Assembly: GCA_030615745.1 (NCBI GenBank)
Contig: JAUWYR010000006.1
Location: 1-64,000, forward strand
Reading direction: 5' to 3'
DNA from: Candidatus Zixiibacteriota bacterium
GTDB taxonomy: Bacteria > Zixibacteria > MSB-5A5 > SM23-73-2
DNA length: 64,000 nucleotides
Part shown: positions 41,477-50,240 of the stretch, one piece after another
How positions within the stretch are numbered: position 1 is the stretch's first letter
Layout of the letters: each line of letters starts with the position of its first letter
Notes under the pieces: model-generated
What the model was told of the DNA's origin: nothing
The model's input: only the letters and a program-made list of their open reading frames with translations
Database searches by the model: none
Translations under genes and position numbers: made by a program

Positions 41477-42685
41477 ATGGGAGATTTTTTTCAACAAGGA
41501 GCAATTTCCACATTACATAGATTAGGGCACAGGGTTCTTGAGTCTTTAGAAGCGGAGTTAAAAGAGCACGGAACTCACAGACCTTTAGCTTTAATTCTAC
41601 CTGCTGTTTATGCTGAGTTTGAAAGGAAAGCTTTGCCTAATATCCTCAGGCAATTAAAAGAAGTCGACTATTTAAATGAAATAGTGTTGGTGATGAACAA
41701 GACCGATGCGATGGAGTTCAAAAGAGCTAAAAAGACTTTGAAAAATTTTGGTCTTGATATAAATATCGTCTGGAGCTCAGGTCCCAGAATAGGTGAGCTT
41801 TATAAACTCCTGGAGAAAAACGACCTCCATTTAGGGGAGGATGGTAAAGGGAGGTCAGTCTGGATTGCTTTCGGGTATGTGATAGCAAATGATAAAAGCG
41901 AAGTCATTGCCTTGCACGATTGCGATATAATAAACTATAATCGCGAGCTTTTAGCCAGGCTTTGCTATCCTCTGGCTAATCCTAATTTGGGGTACGAGTT
42001 CTGCAAGGGTTATTATTCGAGAGTTACTGACAGAATGTATGGAAGGGTCACCAGACTTTACTTCACTCCTCTTGTTCGTGCTTTGCAGAAGATCGTGGGT
42101 TATCATCCATTTTTAGTCTATTTGGATAGTTTTCGTTATCCTTTAGCTGGTGAGTTCAGCTTAGATGTTGATTTAGCAAGAGTTACAAGAATCCCAAGTG
42201 ACTGGGGCTTAGAAGTGGGGATGTTGGCTGAGGTTTATAGAAACTGTGTTTCTAAAAGAATCTGCCAGGTTGACTTAGTGGAAACCTACGAACATAAACA
42301 CCAAGAGCTTTCTCCAACAGATCCCACAAGGGGGCTTATGAAAATGTGCATTGATATAACCAAATCTCTTTTCAGAACTCTTTCCCAGGAAGGTGTTATC
42401 ATATCAGCCGGTCTTCTGCGCACCTTAGCAGGAACCTGTCTGAGAACCGCTCAGGATGCTATAAAAAAATATGAAGATGATGCTTTTATCAACAAACTAT
42501 TTTTTGATCGTCATGCTGAGGTGACTGCAGTTGAAGCCTTTTTAGAGGGTATTCAGATCGCTGGGAACGAATTTCTATCCGAGCCTCTGGGAGTCCCTGA
42601 GATCCCTAACTGGAACCGGATTACTTCAGCTATTCCAGATTTCTTAGAGAGGCTTAAAGAAGCGGTGGCAGAGGATAACAGATAA
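41477..42685 (+). CDS. gpgS: Glucosyl-3-phosphoglycerate synthase-like glycosyltransferase (GT81)
   Basis: This is a 402-residue cytoplasmic enzyme. Typical GpgS features are LALILPAVYAEFERKALPNI, VIALHDCDIINYNRELLARL (nucleotide-sugar/metal motif, about 137-156), NLGYEFCKGYYSRV, FRYPLAGEFSLDVDLARV and PSDWGLEVGMLAEVYRN. It would transfer a sugar from NDP-glucose to 3-phosphoglycerate, giving glucosyl-3-phosphoglycerate, the first step of glucosylglycerate synthesis. It heads a run of nine plus-strand genes that includes a kinase, second transferase, MscS-like protein, phosphatase and sugar importer. That context supports an osmolyte role. The acceptor specificity is inference. Confidence 0.85.
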   Translation: MGDFFQQGAISTLHRLGHRVLESLEAELKEHGTHRPLALILPAVYAEFERKALPNILRQLKEVDYLNEIVLVMNKTDAMEFKRAKKTLKNFGLDINIVWSSGPRIGELYKLLEKNDLHLGEDGKGRSVWIAFGYVIANDKSEVIALHDCDIINYNRELLARLCYPLANPNLGYEFCKGYYSRVTDRMYGRVTRLYFTPLVRALQKIVGYHPFLVYLDSFRYPLAGEFSLDVDLARVTRIPSDWGLEVGMLAEVYRNCVSKRICQVDLVETYEHKHQELSPTDPTRGLMKMCIDITKSLFRTLSQEGVIISAGLLRTLAGTCLRTAQDAIKKYEDDAFINKLFFDRHAEVTAVEAFLEGIQIAGNEFLSEPLGVPEIPNWNRITSAIPDFLERLKEAVAEDNR

Positions 42686-42711
42686 GCCTACCCTTAAAAC
42701 AAACTAAATTT

Positions 42712-44037
42712 ATGGAATCATACTTGAGGGAAAAGGCTAAATCAATATTTTTTGCATCCTTAAAAGGTGCAGACCCAAAACTTTGCGTAAAAAGATTCTT
42801 AATGGTTGAAAACGGTTATATTTTAGCCGGGGATTTAAGAAAAAAATTAAATGGGATTAATAAAATCTTGGTTGTGGGAGCTGGAAAAGCTTCAGCTTTG
42901 ATGGCTCAAGCTACAGAGGAGGTTTTAGGGGATGAAATCGATTCTGGAGCAGTGGTCTCTAAAACAGGGTATCAAGCTCCCCTGAAAAAAATAAAGCTTT
43001 ATTTTGGAGGACATCCATACCCTGACGAAAACGGAGTTAAAGGGACGCAGACGATAATTCAAACCGTTTCTGAAGCTGGTGAGAACGACCTGATCATCTC
43101 TCTTTTCTCAGGAGGGGGATCATCTCTTCTGGTTTCTCCTTTTGATGGAATAAGTTTAGAGGATAAAAAAAGGATCACCCGGCTTCTTCTGGAATGTGGT
43201 GCTAATATCGATGAAATAAATACTATTAGAAAACATATATCTAAAGTAAAAGGTGGAAGATTGGCTAAGTTAGCTTACCCTGCTCAAATAGTATCTTTAA
43301 TTTTATCAGATGTTATCGGAGATAGATTGGATTCCATTGCTTCCGGACCAACTGCTCCTGATCCAACTACTTTCAAAGACTGTCTTGAGGTTCTTTTTAA
43401 ATACAAATTGATGGACAAAATCCCCAAATCAATAAAAGTTTTTTTAGAGAACAATCAGAACAAAAAAGATTGTGAGACCTTAAAACCAGAGGATTTAGTC
43501 TTTGAAAAAGTGAAAAATATAATAGTGGGCTCAAATCTTTCAGCCTTAAAGGAAGCGCAGAGAAAAGCAAAAGAGCTGGATTTCAATACCCTTATGTTAT
43601 CTTCCACCATCTCAGGTGACACCAGAAAAGCTGCCTTAGAACATGCTGAGTTAGCCAGAAGAATAAAGGTTGAGAAAAAAATCGTTCCTCCTCCTGCCTG
43701 CGTTATCTCTGGAGGTGAAACCACAGTGGAAGTCAAGGGGAAGGGATTAGGCGGAAGGAACCAGGAGTTCGTATTGGTTTCAGCTATCGAGATCGATGGG
43801 CTTAAGAATGTTGTGATTGCCAGTTTGAATACTGACGGAACTGATGGACCAACAGATGCTGCTGGTGCTATCTGCGATGGATTCACAGTTTCTCGTGCGA
43901 AAAAAAAGAATTTGGATCCAAGAGAATATCTGGATCAAAATGATTCCTATCATTTCTTTCAACAATTAGGTGATTTGATAAAGACCGGTCCAACCAATAC
44001 CAATGTTATGGATATCCATATAATTTTAGTGGGTTAG
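42712..44037 (+). CDS. Glycerate 2-kinase (MOFRL/GckA-TtuD family)
   Basis: The 441-residue protein has the N-terminal DUF4147 kinase region (KILVVGAGKASALMAQAT, SLFSGGGSSLLVSPFDG, ISKVKGGRLAKLAYPAQ, LILSDVIGDRLDSIASGPTAPDP) and the C-terminal MOFRL domain (VISGGETTVEVKGKGLGGRN, SLNTDGTDGPTDAAGAI). It phosphorylates D-glycerate to 2-phosphoglycerate. Placed directly after the GpgS-like gene, it may return glycerate from osmolyte turnover to glycolysis, or feed acceptor supply (inference). The start is 26 bases after the preceding stop and the next gene begins 5 bases after its own. Confidence 0.88.
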   Translation: MESYLREKAKSIFFASLKGADPKLCVKRFLMVENGYILAGDLRKKLNGINKILVVGAGKASALMAQATEEVLGDEIDSGAVVSKTGYQAPLKKIKLYFGGHPYPDENGVKGTQTIIQTVSEAGENDLIISLFSGGGSSLLVSPFDGISLEDKKRITRLLLECGANIDEINTIRKHISKVKGGRLAKLAYPAQIVSLILSDVIGDRLDSIASGPTAPDPTTFKDCLEVLFKYKLMDKIPKSIKVFLENNQNKKDCETLKPEDLVFEKVKNIIVGSNLSALKEAQRKAKELDFNTLMLSSTISGDTRKAALEHAELARRIKVEKKIVPPPACVISGGETTVEVKGKGLGGRNQEFVLVSAIEIDGLKNVVIASLNTDGTDGPTDAAGAICDGFTVSRAKKKNLDPREYLDQNDSYHFFQQLGDLIKTGPTNTNVMDIHIILVG

Positions 44038-44042
44038 AAGTT

Positions 44043-45308
44043 ATGCCAAAAAGCATCTTAATCAAAGAGGCAAAAGAAAAAGTAAAAGAATACAATAAGG
44101 CTGACATTGTGATCGGAATACCGAGCTACAACAATGCTCGAACAATATCCCATGTGGTAAGAGCGGTATCAGCTGGATTGGCTAAATATTTTTCAAAATA
44201 CAATTGTATAATTGTCAACTCAGATGGTGGGTCCAAGGACGGAACTCCAGATCTGTTTAAAGAGACGATGGTGGAGGATTTTGATACTATCTTGATGGAG
44301 CATCCGGTCTATCCGGTGCATAAGATAGTTACTCCCTACCATGGTATTCCTGGAAAGGGGAGTGCTTTTCGCACCATCTTCGAGATTGGACATCTTCTTC
44401 AGGCTAAAGTCTGTGCGGTTGTGGATTCAGATCTCAGAAGCATCACTCCTGAATGGCTGGAGGCATTGATCGAGCCGGTTTTGTTCCATGGTTTCGATTT
44501 TGTAGCCCCCCTATATCAACGTCATAAATATGACGGAACCATCACCAACTCCATTGTCTACCCCCTTACCAGGGCTTTGTATGGGAAAAGAATAAGACAG
44601 CCGATCGGAGGTGAATTCGGCATCTCCGGGAATTTGGTCTCTTTCTTTTTGAAAAACAAGAAGATTTATTACACGGATGTTGCGAGATTTGGGATAGACA
44701 TTTGGATGACTACTACCGCGGTGGCTTGTGGTTTTAAGGTATGCCAATCTTTTTTAGGCGCAAAAATACACGATCCCAAAGACCCCGGAACTGACCTTGT
44801 CTCGATGCTTTCTCAGGTGGTAGGTCCGGTTTTTAATTTAATGGAGACATATAATGACAGTTGGTCTGAGGTCGCAAGCTCGGTTCCGGTTCCGGAGTTT
44901 GGATTCAAATTCGAGGTAGCAACTGATCCGGTGAGAGTGAATCTGGAGAGGATGGTGGAAAGCTTCAAGCAGGGAGTATCCGATTTAGTCTCGGTCTGGG
45001 AGAAATTTTTATCAGGCGATGTCCTTTCTGAACTGAGGAGGATATCCTCCTATAACGTATTAGAATTCAGGTTTCCTAAAGAACTTTGGGTAAGGATAAT
45101 CTATGATTTTTCTTTAGCTTACTACAAAAAAGTTCTGGCTAAAGACCACATCTTAAAGTCTTTAACTCCCCTTTATTTAGGTAGAACTGCATCTTTTGTC
45201 AACGAAACCATGGAAAGCACTTCTTCTGAGGTGGAGGAAAGAATAGAAAGCTTGTGTCAGGAATTTGAAAAACAAAAAAGTTATCTTTTATCTAAATGGG
45301 AAAAATAA
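44043..45308 (+). CDS. Second family 2/81-type glycosyltransferase of the osmolyte cluster
   Basis: The 421-residue enzyme has an N-terminal GT-A fold: ADIVIGIPSYNNARTISHVV, IIVNSDGGSKDGTPDLF, GIPGKGSAFRTIFEIG and the DxD-type AVVDSDLRSITPEWL (about 117-131). Then come IRQPIGGEFGISGNLV and YTDVARFGIDIWMTTTAVA, which resemble glucosylglycerate synthases. The C-terminal ~130 residues are helical. It may form glucosylglycerate directly from glycerate, or extend it with a second sugar, as in mannosylglucosylglycerate pathways. The two possibilities cannot be separated by eye. Confidence 0.8.
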   Translation: MPKSILIKEAKEKVKEYNKADIVIGIPSYNNARTISHVVRAVSAGLAKYFSKYNCIIVNSDGGSKDGTPDLFKETMVEDFDTILMEHPVYPVHKIVTPYHGIPGKGSAFRTIFEIGHLLQAKVCAVVDSDLRSITPEWLEALIEPVLFHGFDFVAPLYQRHKYDGTITNSIVYPLTRALYGKRIRQPIGGEFGISGNLVSFFLKNKKIYYTDVARFGIDIWMTTTAVACGFKVCQSFLGAKIHDPKDPGTDLVSMLSQVVGPVFNLMETYNDSWSEVASSVPVPEFGFKFEVATDPVRVNLERMVESFKQGVSDLVSVWEKFLSGDVLSELRRISSYNVLEFRFPKELWVRIIYDFSLAYYKKVLAKDHILKSLTPLYLGRTASFVNETMESTSSEVEERIESLCQEFEKQKSYLLSKWEK

Positions 45309-45320
45309 AAAGGAGTGATT

Positions 45321-46022
45321 ATGAGTTTTATATTGATATCAAGTTTTTTTGTTCAATTTTGGGAAAGGCTTAAGATCTTAAGTCCTAAAGTGCTTGAGTT
45401 TTTGCTTATCATCGTGTTGGGATTTGTCCTTGCTTGGATTCTAAAAGTGGTAGTCCGTGAAATCTTAAAGACGGTGAAATTCGATAGCTTATGCTATCGC
45501 ATCGGTTTGTCCAGTGCCTTAGCCAGAGCAAATGTCATAAGAACTCCTTCGGAAATCATCGGGTTGATTGTCTACTGTGTAGTGATCTTTTTGATTCTTT
45601 TGGTCAGCTTAAGCACTTTGAATATTCGGGCAGTTGATCAAATGGCTTCGTCATTTTTAGTTTATCTCCCCCGTTTTCTCATTGCGGTTTTAGTCTTGAT
45701 CTTCGGATATCTTTTAGCTGGATTTGTGGGAAGAGCTATATTGATCGCCTTAGTGAATGCCCAGGTAAAGTCAGCTAAACCGATTTCGATTGCGGTGCAT
45801 GTTTTGATTTTAATTCTATTTTTGGCAATGGGAATCGAGCAACTCGGTATTGCAAAAGGAGTGGTTGTTGCTACCTTTTCTATACTTTTCGGAGGTGTGG
45901 TCTTGGCTTTAGCTATTGCTTTTGGTCTGGGTGGAAAGGACATGGCTAAAGACTTTTTGGAAAAAAGAGCTAAATCCTCCCGTGAACCAAAAAAGAAACC
46001 GGATGAGTTCTCCCACATCTAA
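45321..46022 (+). CDS. Small membrane protein with conserved TM helices, MscS-related
   Basis: From the ATG with aaggag 5 bases upstream the protein has 233 residues (the track starts at GTG 45315). It has about five helices, with two internal repeats of the TM_helix pattern (VLEFLLIIVLGFVLAWILKVV; LPRFLIAVLVLIFGYLLAGFVG) and a final helix ending ALAIAFGLGGKDMAKDFLEK, like the pore helix and start of the beta domain of MscS. The beta domain itself is absent. It may release or gate osmolyte during hypo-osmotic shock, fitting its position between osmolyte synthesis genes. Confidence 0.75.
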   Translation: MSFILISSFFVQFWERLKILSPKVLEFLLIIVLGFVLAWILKVVVREILKTVKFDSLCYRIGLSSALARANVIRTPSEIIGLIVYCVVIFLILLVSLSTLNIRAVDQMASSFLVYLPRFLIAVLVLIFGYLLAGFVGRAILIALVNAQVKSAKPISIAVHVLILILFLAMGIEQLGIAKGVVVATFSILFGGVVLALAIAFGLGGKDMAKDFLEKRAKSSREPKKKPDEFSHI

Positions 46023-46027
46023 AAAGG

Positions 46028-46889
46028 ATGAAAAAAAAGATATTGATATTCACCGACTTAGATGGAACCCTTCTCGATTACCACACCTACTCTTTTAAGC
46101 CAGCACTTTCAGCTTTAAAAAGGATAAAAAAAAGGAAAATCCCACTTATAATCTGCACCAGCAAGACCAGGGCTGAGATAGAAATTTATCAAAAAAAAAT
46201 TAGAAAATCATCATCCCTTCATCTCAGAGAATGGAGGAGCAATCTTTTTACCAGAAGATTATTTTAAAAAAACCTCTTTAGGTTTGAAAAAATGCGAATG
46301 CATCAAGAGAAAGGATGGATATAAAGTAAAAGAACTCGGCACTCCTTATAATATCTTGAGAGAAAAACTCTTTGAGATAACAGAAAAATTTGGTCAGAAA
46401 GTCAAAGGGTTCGGAGATATGAGTGTAAAAGAGATAAGAAAAAATTATGGGTTGAATTCAAAGGAGGCAACTTTAGCTAAAAAAAGGGAATATGATGAGC
46501 CTTTTTATTTTGTCACTTCACCAGATGAGGACACTTTAAAAAGAATTCAAGAAAAGTTTTATAAGATTGGATTGAATATGGTGAAGGGTGGAAGACTTTT
46601 TCATCTAACAGGAGGAAATGATAAGGGGAAGGCTACAAAGATACTTAAAAAGATGTATGAAAAAGAGTGGGAAACGAAAATAAAATCTATTGGATTAGGG
46701 GATAGCTTGAATGATTTGCCAATGCTTTCAGAAGTTGATTTTCCTGTTTTAGTCAAACTGCACAATGGGAGATATGAGGAAAAGATTATAAAAAAGCTTA
46801 ATCCCTTTTTGGCTAAAGGGATTGGAGCAAAGGGATGGAATGAGGCTATTATAAAAATATTAGAAAGGATTGATGAAGATGAAAAATAA
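46028..46889 (+). pseudogene. Mannosyl/glucosyl-3-phosphoglycerate phosphatase (HAD-IIB), frameshifted at a 9-A run
   Basis: The first frame (46028-46267) gives the HAD start FTDLDGTLLDYHTYSFKPAL and TSKTRAEIEIYQKK. After the nine-A run at 46191-46199 the homologous frame is the other one, reading HHPFISENGGAIFLPEDYF and then the track ORF 46284..46889 (GDMSVKEIRKNYGL, GGNDKGKATKIL, GLGDSLNDLPMLSE, the last with metal-binding Asp). Removing one A joins both into a ~286-residue MpgP-family enzyme. MpgP enzymes dephosphorylate the product of the GpgS-like synthase. Sequencing error, a slippage-controlled gene or a true null are all possible; the rest of both frames looks intact. Confidence 0.8.
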
Positions 46890-48348
46890 AAGCATAATAA
46901 GGCTTAGTTTTTTTATTTTGATTTTTTTTGTGGTTTTTTCCTTGTTTTTTTGTGAAGAGAAACCAAAAAACGAGATGACAGTCTTAATCCGGATGATGGA
47001 TATTCAGGATTTATGGTTTAGAGAGAAGATGAAGGAGTTTGAAAAGGAAAACGATGTTAAACTTAATATCGTTACTTTTGATAAAGTTGAAGATGTTAAA
47101 AAGATGATCGAACTTGAGCTAAAATCCGGGAAAAAAAATATCGGTCTGGTCAAGACCGCCTATGAGATGGTCTATCCTTTGGCTAAGGGGGATTATTTAA
47201 TCCCCTTAAAAGAAATTATTGATACTCTTCAACTAAAAGATGACCTTTCCGAGTATCTTCCCCTGTCTTTAGAGATCGGGACTATCGATGGAGAGGTCTT
47301 CTACATTCCAAGAAAACTTGAGACTTATCTTATGTTCTATTTGAAATCCAAGGTGGAGGATGTTTTAAACAACTGGGAAAAGGACAGGGCAAAAATCGAT
47401 GAGATGCTGAAACAGGTAAATGGCTATGGATTGCCCAAAGGTTATATTCTGGAAAAGGACCCAAACTTGTGGGACTTTTATGATTTAGTGGTCTTATCCT
47501 ACTTTTGGGCAAATCATCCTTATTTTGGGCTAAAACTTCCCCGGATGGCTCATCGGGGCAAAAAATATGCTGGGACAACAAATGAGCTTTACACCAGAAT
47601 ATTCGAGTTAGGAGGAGATCAAAAAGATATCATCGAGATGGACACAGATCCAGTGGTGGATATGTTCTGGTGGGAGGGGTTTTTTGTAAAAAATAATCTC
47701 TACAATCCAGGGATGTGGGAGCAGAGCTGGTCAGGAGGAGGGATATGGAAAGCGATATCCGAGGGACAGGTGTTTTTAGCTTTTATGCATCAGATAGATC
47801 TTTTTTTTATTCACGGTGGTTCAGACCCGACTATGACCGGATATTTAAAAGAACCAGAAGATTTAGGGATTGCAATTATGCCTGTGGGTGTCTCTTTGGA
47901 GATAGGAAGTTCTGGGATCCCCAAAAGAAAAGGAGAGCATAAGTCAAATCTATATGGCTGGTGGTGGGGGATTCCAAAAACATCTCCTTCACCTGAGCTT
48001 TCCTACAAATTAGCTCGATTTATCACCAACAAAGTTAACCAGATAGAGGAGTGCTCCCGTTTCGGTATGTTTCCTGTAAGGGTCGATGTTACAAAGGAGA
48101 TTTCAAAAACATTTTTTAAGGACTGGAAAAGAGAAGTCTTCGAAGTTTCTCAAAAGCAGTTTGAAAAAGGAACAAAGCCGTCACCTTCCCTTTTCTCCTT
48201 GCCACTTTTGAACAAAAACTATCTTGACGCCTGGTATGAGATAGCAGTTGAAAAAAAACTTACAGACAGGAAAGAAATAAAATCTGTGTTAAAAAAGTAT
48301 GCTCAAAAAAATAAAGAAATACTCAACCTGGGAAAAACTGAAAGATAA
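46879..48348 (+). CDS. Sugar ABC transporter substrate-binding lipoprotein
   Basis: From ATG 46879 (SD aaagga, 9 bases away) the protein has 489 residues. It has a lipoprotein signal (LFFCEEKPK) and a family 1 solute-binding body: VLIRMMDIQDLWFREKMKEF, a ligand-lobe segment with DFYDLVVLSYFWANHP, GGIWKAISEGQVFLAFMHQ, and a late GWWWGIPKTSPSPELSYKLA. It captures a sugar or sugar derivative in the periplasm for the adjacent permeases. The start overlaps the end of the phosphatase gene by 11 bases and its 3' end overlaps the first permease by 50. It differs clearly from the orphan binding protein at 13.4 kb. Confidence 0.88.
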   Translation: MKNKSIIRLSFFILIFFVVFSLFFCEEKPKNEMTVLIRMMDIQDLWFREKMKEFEKENDVKLNIVTFDKVEDVKKMIELELKSGKKNIGLVKTAYEMVYPLAKGDYLIPLKEIIDTLQLKDDLSEYLPLSLEIGTIDGEVFYIPRKLETYLMFYLKSKVEDVLNNWEKDRAKIDEMLKQVNGYGLPKGYILEKDPNLWDFYDLVVLSYFWANHPYFGLKLPRMAHRGKKYAGTTNELYTRIFELGGDQKDIIEMDTDPVVDMFWWEGFFVKNNLYNPGMWEQSWSGGGIWKAISEGQVFLAFMHQIDLFFIHGGSDPTMTGYLKEPEDLGIAIMPVGVSLEIGSSGIPKRKGEHKSNLYGWWWGIPKTSPSPELSYKLARFITNKVNQIEECSRFGMFPVRVDVTKEISKTFFKDWKREVFEVSQKQFEKGTKPSPSLFSLPLLNKNYLDAWYEIAVEKKLTDRKEIKSVLKKYAQKNKEILNLGKTER

Positions 48349-49183
48349 CCTGTTTATTATCGGGATCACTGTTCCTTCATTTCTTTACCTTTTTGCCTTC
48401 TTAGTAATTGTCCTTTTTTACCTGTTTAAATTCTCTTTTGGGGAGGGTTTGCCCATATTATCTGTTTTCTCAGAGGGTGAATTCAGAAAAGCTTTGTTCA
48501 GGACTTTCTGGTTTATGCTTGTGGGCACTCCTCTTCAGCTTGTGGTGGGGATAATTTTAGCTTTGTTGGTCTATGAGAGTTTTAAAGGAGTAGGGTTGGT
48601 AAGAAGTTTGTTTTTGGTTCCCATTGCTATACCTGCTTTAGTAACTGCGGTGATTTTGAATCTTTTATTTTCCTATCCTTTTGGTCATATCAATGATCTT
48701 TTTTTAGGAAAACATTTTTTCTTTCCGAAAATTTTTACAGCTCCTTTGAATTTCAGTGGCTCTGAGTTTTTTTCCATAAGTCTCGCTATGCTCGGAAAGG
48801 TATGGAGGGATATGCCGATTGCGATGCTTATTATCTTAGCCGGGCTTCAGACCATAGAGAAGGAGGGGTATGAAGCAGCTCAGATTATGGGCGCAAGCTT
48901 TTGGCAGAGGTTTAAATATATCACCCTCCCACTTCTAACCCCGGCAATCTCCACTGTTTTGATCTTAAGGTCTATCGAGAACTGGAAGGAGTTTATTTTC
49001 CCTTTTATCGTTGCTCCAGCCTATCCTCTCTTAGGAGTATTAATCGAGAGATTATATCATGTTGAACAGAATCCTCAGCTTGCTTGCGCCTGTGCCTTGT
49101 GGTTAGTGATATTTATTGGAGCAAGTGTTTTTCTTTTTACTTTTTTAACTAAAGCTGTAAGAACATATTTGGTCAAAGTTTAA
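48299..49183 (+). CDS. Sugar ABC transporter permease, MalF/UgpA type
   Basis: The 294-residue protein has six predicted helices (IGITVPSFLYLFAFLVIVLF near the start) and the EAA loop typical of importers: EGYEAAQIMGASFWQRFKYITLPLL (about 181-205), which contacts the ATPase. It is the first of two membrane subunits. The start overlaps the binding-protein gene by 50 bases; no later ATG would keep the first helix. The next permease begins 12 bases after its stop. Confidence 0.9.
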   Translation: MLKKIKKYSTWEKLKDNLFIIGITVPSFLYLFAFLVIVLFYLFKFSFGEGLPILSVFSEGEFRKALFRTFWFMLVGTPLQLVVGIILALLVYESFKGVGLVRSLFLVPIAIPALVTAVILNLLFSYPFGHINDLFLGKHFFFPKIFTAPLNFSGSEFFSISLAMLGKVWRDMPIAMLIILAGLQTIEKEGYEAAQIMGASFWQRFKYITLPLLTPAISTVLILRSIENWKEFIFPFIVAPAYPLLGVLIERLYHVEQNPQLACACALWLVIFIGASVFLFTFLTKAVRTYLVKV

Positions 49184-49195
49184 AAAAAAGCAAAT

Positions 49196-50020
49196 ATGGG
49201 AAGTTTAGTTAAAATAATTCTTATTGGAATAATAATCTTTTTCATAATCTTTCCCATCTTTATCCTTTTTAAATATTCTATATCAGACAAAGATAGCGTT
49301 GTTACTGGAGGAAAATATCCTGAACCTTTCTGGCCCTTTAACCCGAATTTCAAGATGTTTGAATCCCTTTCTGTTAGAGGTGATTTTTTATACTCTGGAA
49401 TGGTCAGCTTAGAAGTTGGTCTTTTGACTGTGATTTTTTGTCTTTTTTTAGGTGTTCCCACTGCTTATGCCTTAGCCCGATTCAAAATTCCAGGGGTGGG
49501 GGTTTTGCTTTTCTTTCTTTTGTCAATCAGGTTATTTCCGGACATATCAGCAGTGATACCTGTTGCAGAGCAGTTTTTTAAACCCCCGTTTTCCTATTTG
49601 CCTCCTTTGGTTTTGGTAGCCTTAGCTCACACCCTCCTATCATTGCCTTACACTATTTATATTGCGGAAGGTGTTTTCGAGTCCATACCAAAAGACTTAG
49701 AAGAACAATCTCAGGTGTTGGGAGCTTCCAGAGCTTATTCTTTTTTAAGGATTTTAACACCTTTAGCTTTGCCAGGATTAGGAGCAGCTGCAATCTATAC
49801 ATTTCTTTTATCCTGGAACGAATTTGTATTTGCCTATTTTCTTTTGTTTCAGGGAACCGAGAGCACCCTGCCGGTTTACCTTTTAAGAATTTTGACCTGG
49901 TCACCTCAGAAGAATTTCATAGCTGCTATATCTCTTTTAATATGTATTCCTGTTATAATATTTACATTTGCAGTTCAGAGGTATATGAGAACTGGACTGA
50001 CCGCAGGAGCGGTAAAATGA
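49196..50020 (+). CDS. Sugar ABC transporter permease, MalG/UgpE type
   Basis: This 274-residue permease has a first helix (IILIGIIIFFIIFPIFILF), a short periplasmic loop, then helices and the EAA loop (IPKDLEEQSQVLGASRAYSFLRILTPLALPGL, about 163-194). It pairs with the preceding subunit to form the membrane channel. After its stop a 220-base gap containing a palindromic repeat precedes the ATPase gene, possibly reducing ATPase expression relative to the permeases. Confidence 0.9.
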   Translation: MGSLVKIILIGIIIFFIIFPIFILFKYSISDKDSVVTGGKYPEPFWPFNPNFKMFESLSVRGDFLYSGMVSLEVGLLTVIFCLFLGVPTAYALARFKIPGVGVLLFFLLSIRLFPDISAVIPVAEQFFKPPFSYLPPLVLVALAHTLLSLPYTIYIAEGVFESIPKDLEEQSQVLGASRAYSFLRILTPLALPGLGAAAIYTFLLSWNEFVFAYFLLFQGTESTLPVYLLRILTWSPQKNFIAAISLLICIPVIIFTFAVQRYMRTGLTAGAVK

Positions 50021-50077
50021 TATAAGATCACCTTGTAACTTTTGATTATGATTCTTAATGATTAATAACACTAAAAG

Positions 50078-50139
50078 GTGCCTGTTGGGTCCCCTGACCC
50101 AACAGGGTTCTCCAGTCAGGTCGGGGACCTGACTGGCAC
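50078..50139. repeat. Double palindrome inside the ABC transporter operon
   Basis: cctgttgggtc-ccct-gacccaacagg and ccagtcaggtc-gggg-acctgactgg are nested in gtgcc/ggcac. The left half is a reverse-complement relative of 182-216. It lies between the second permease and the ATPase gene. Confidence 0.65.
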
Positions 50140-50240
50140 AGATAAATGTAGTTGCTCGATTTATCGAGCTATAGTGTCTTTTGAATCAGGCAACTACGAA
50201 GGAAAAACACTAAAAGATTTGCAAATAAAAAAGGATTGTT

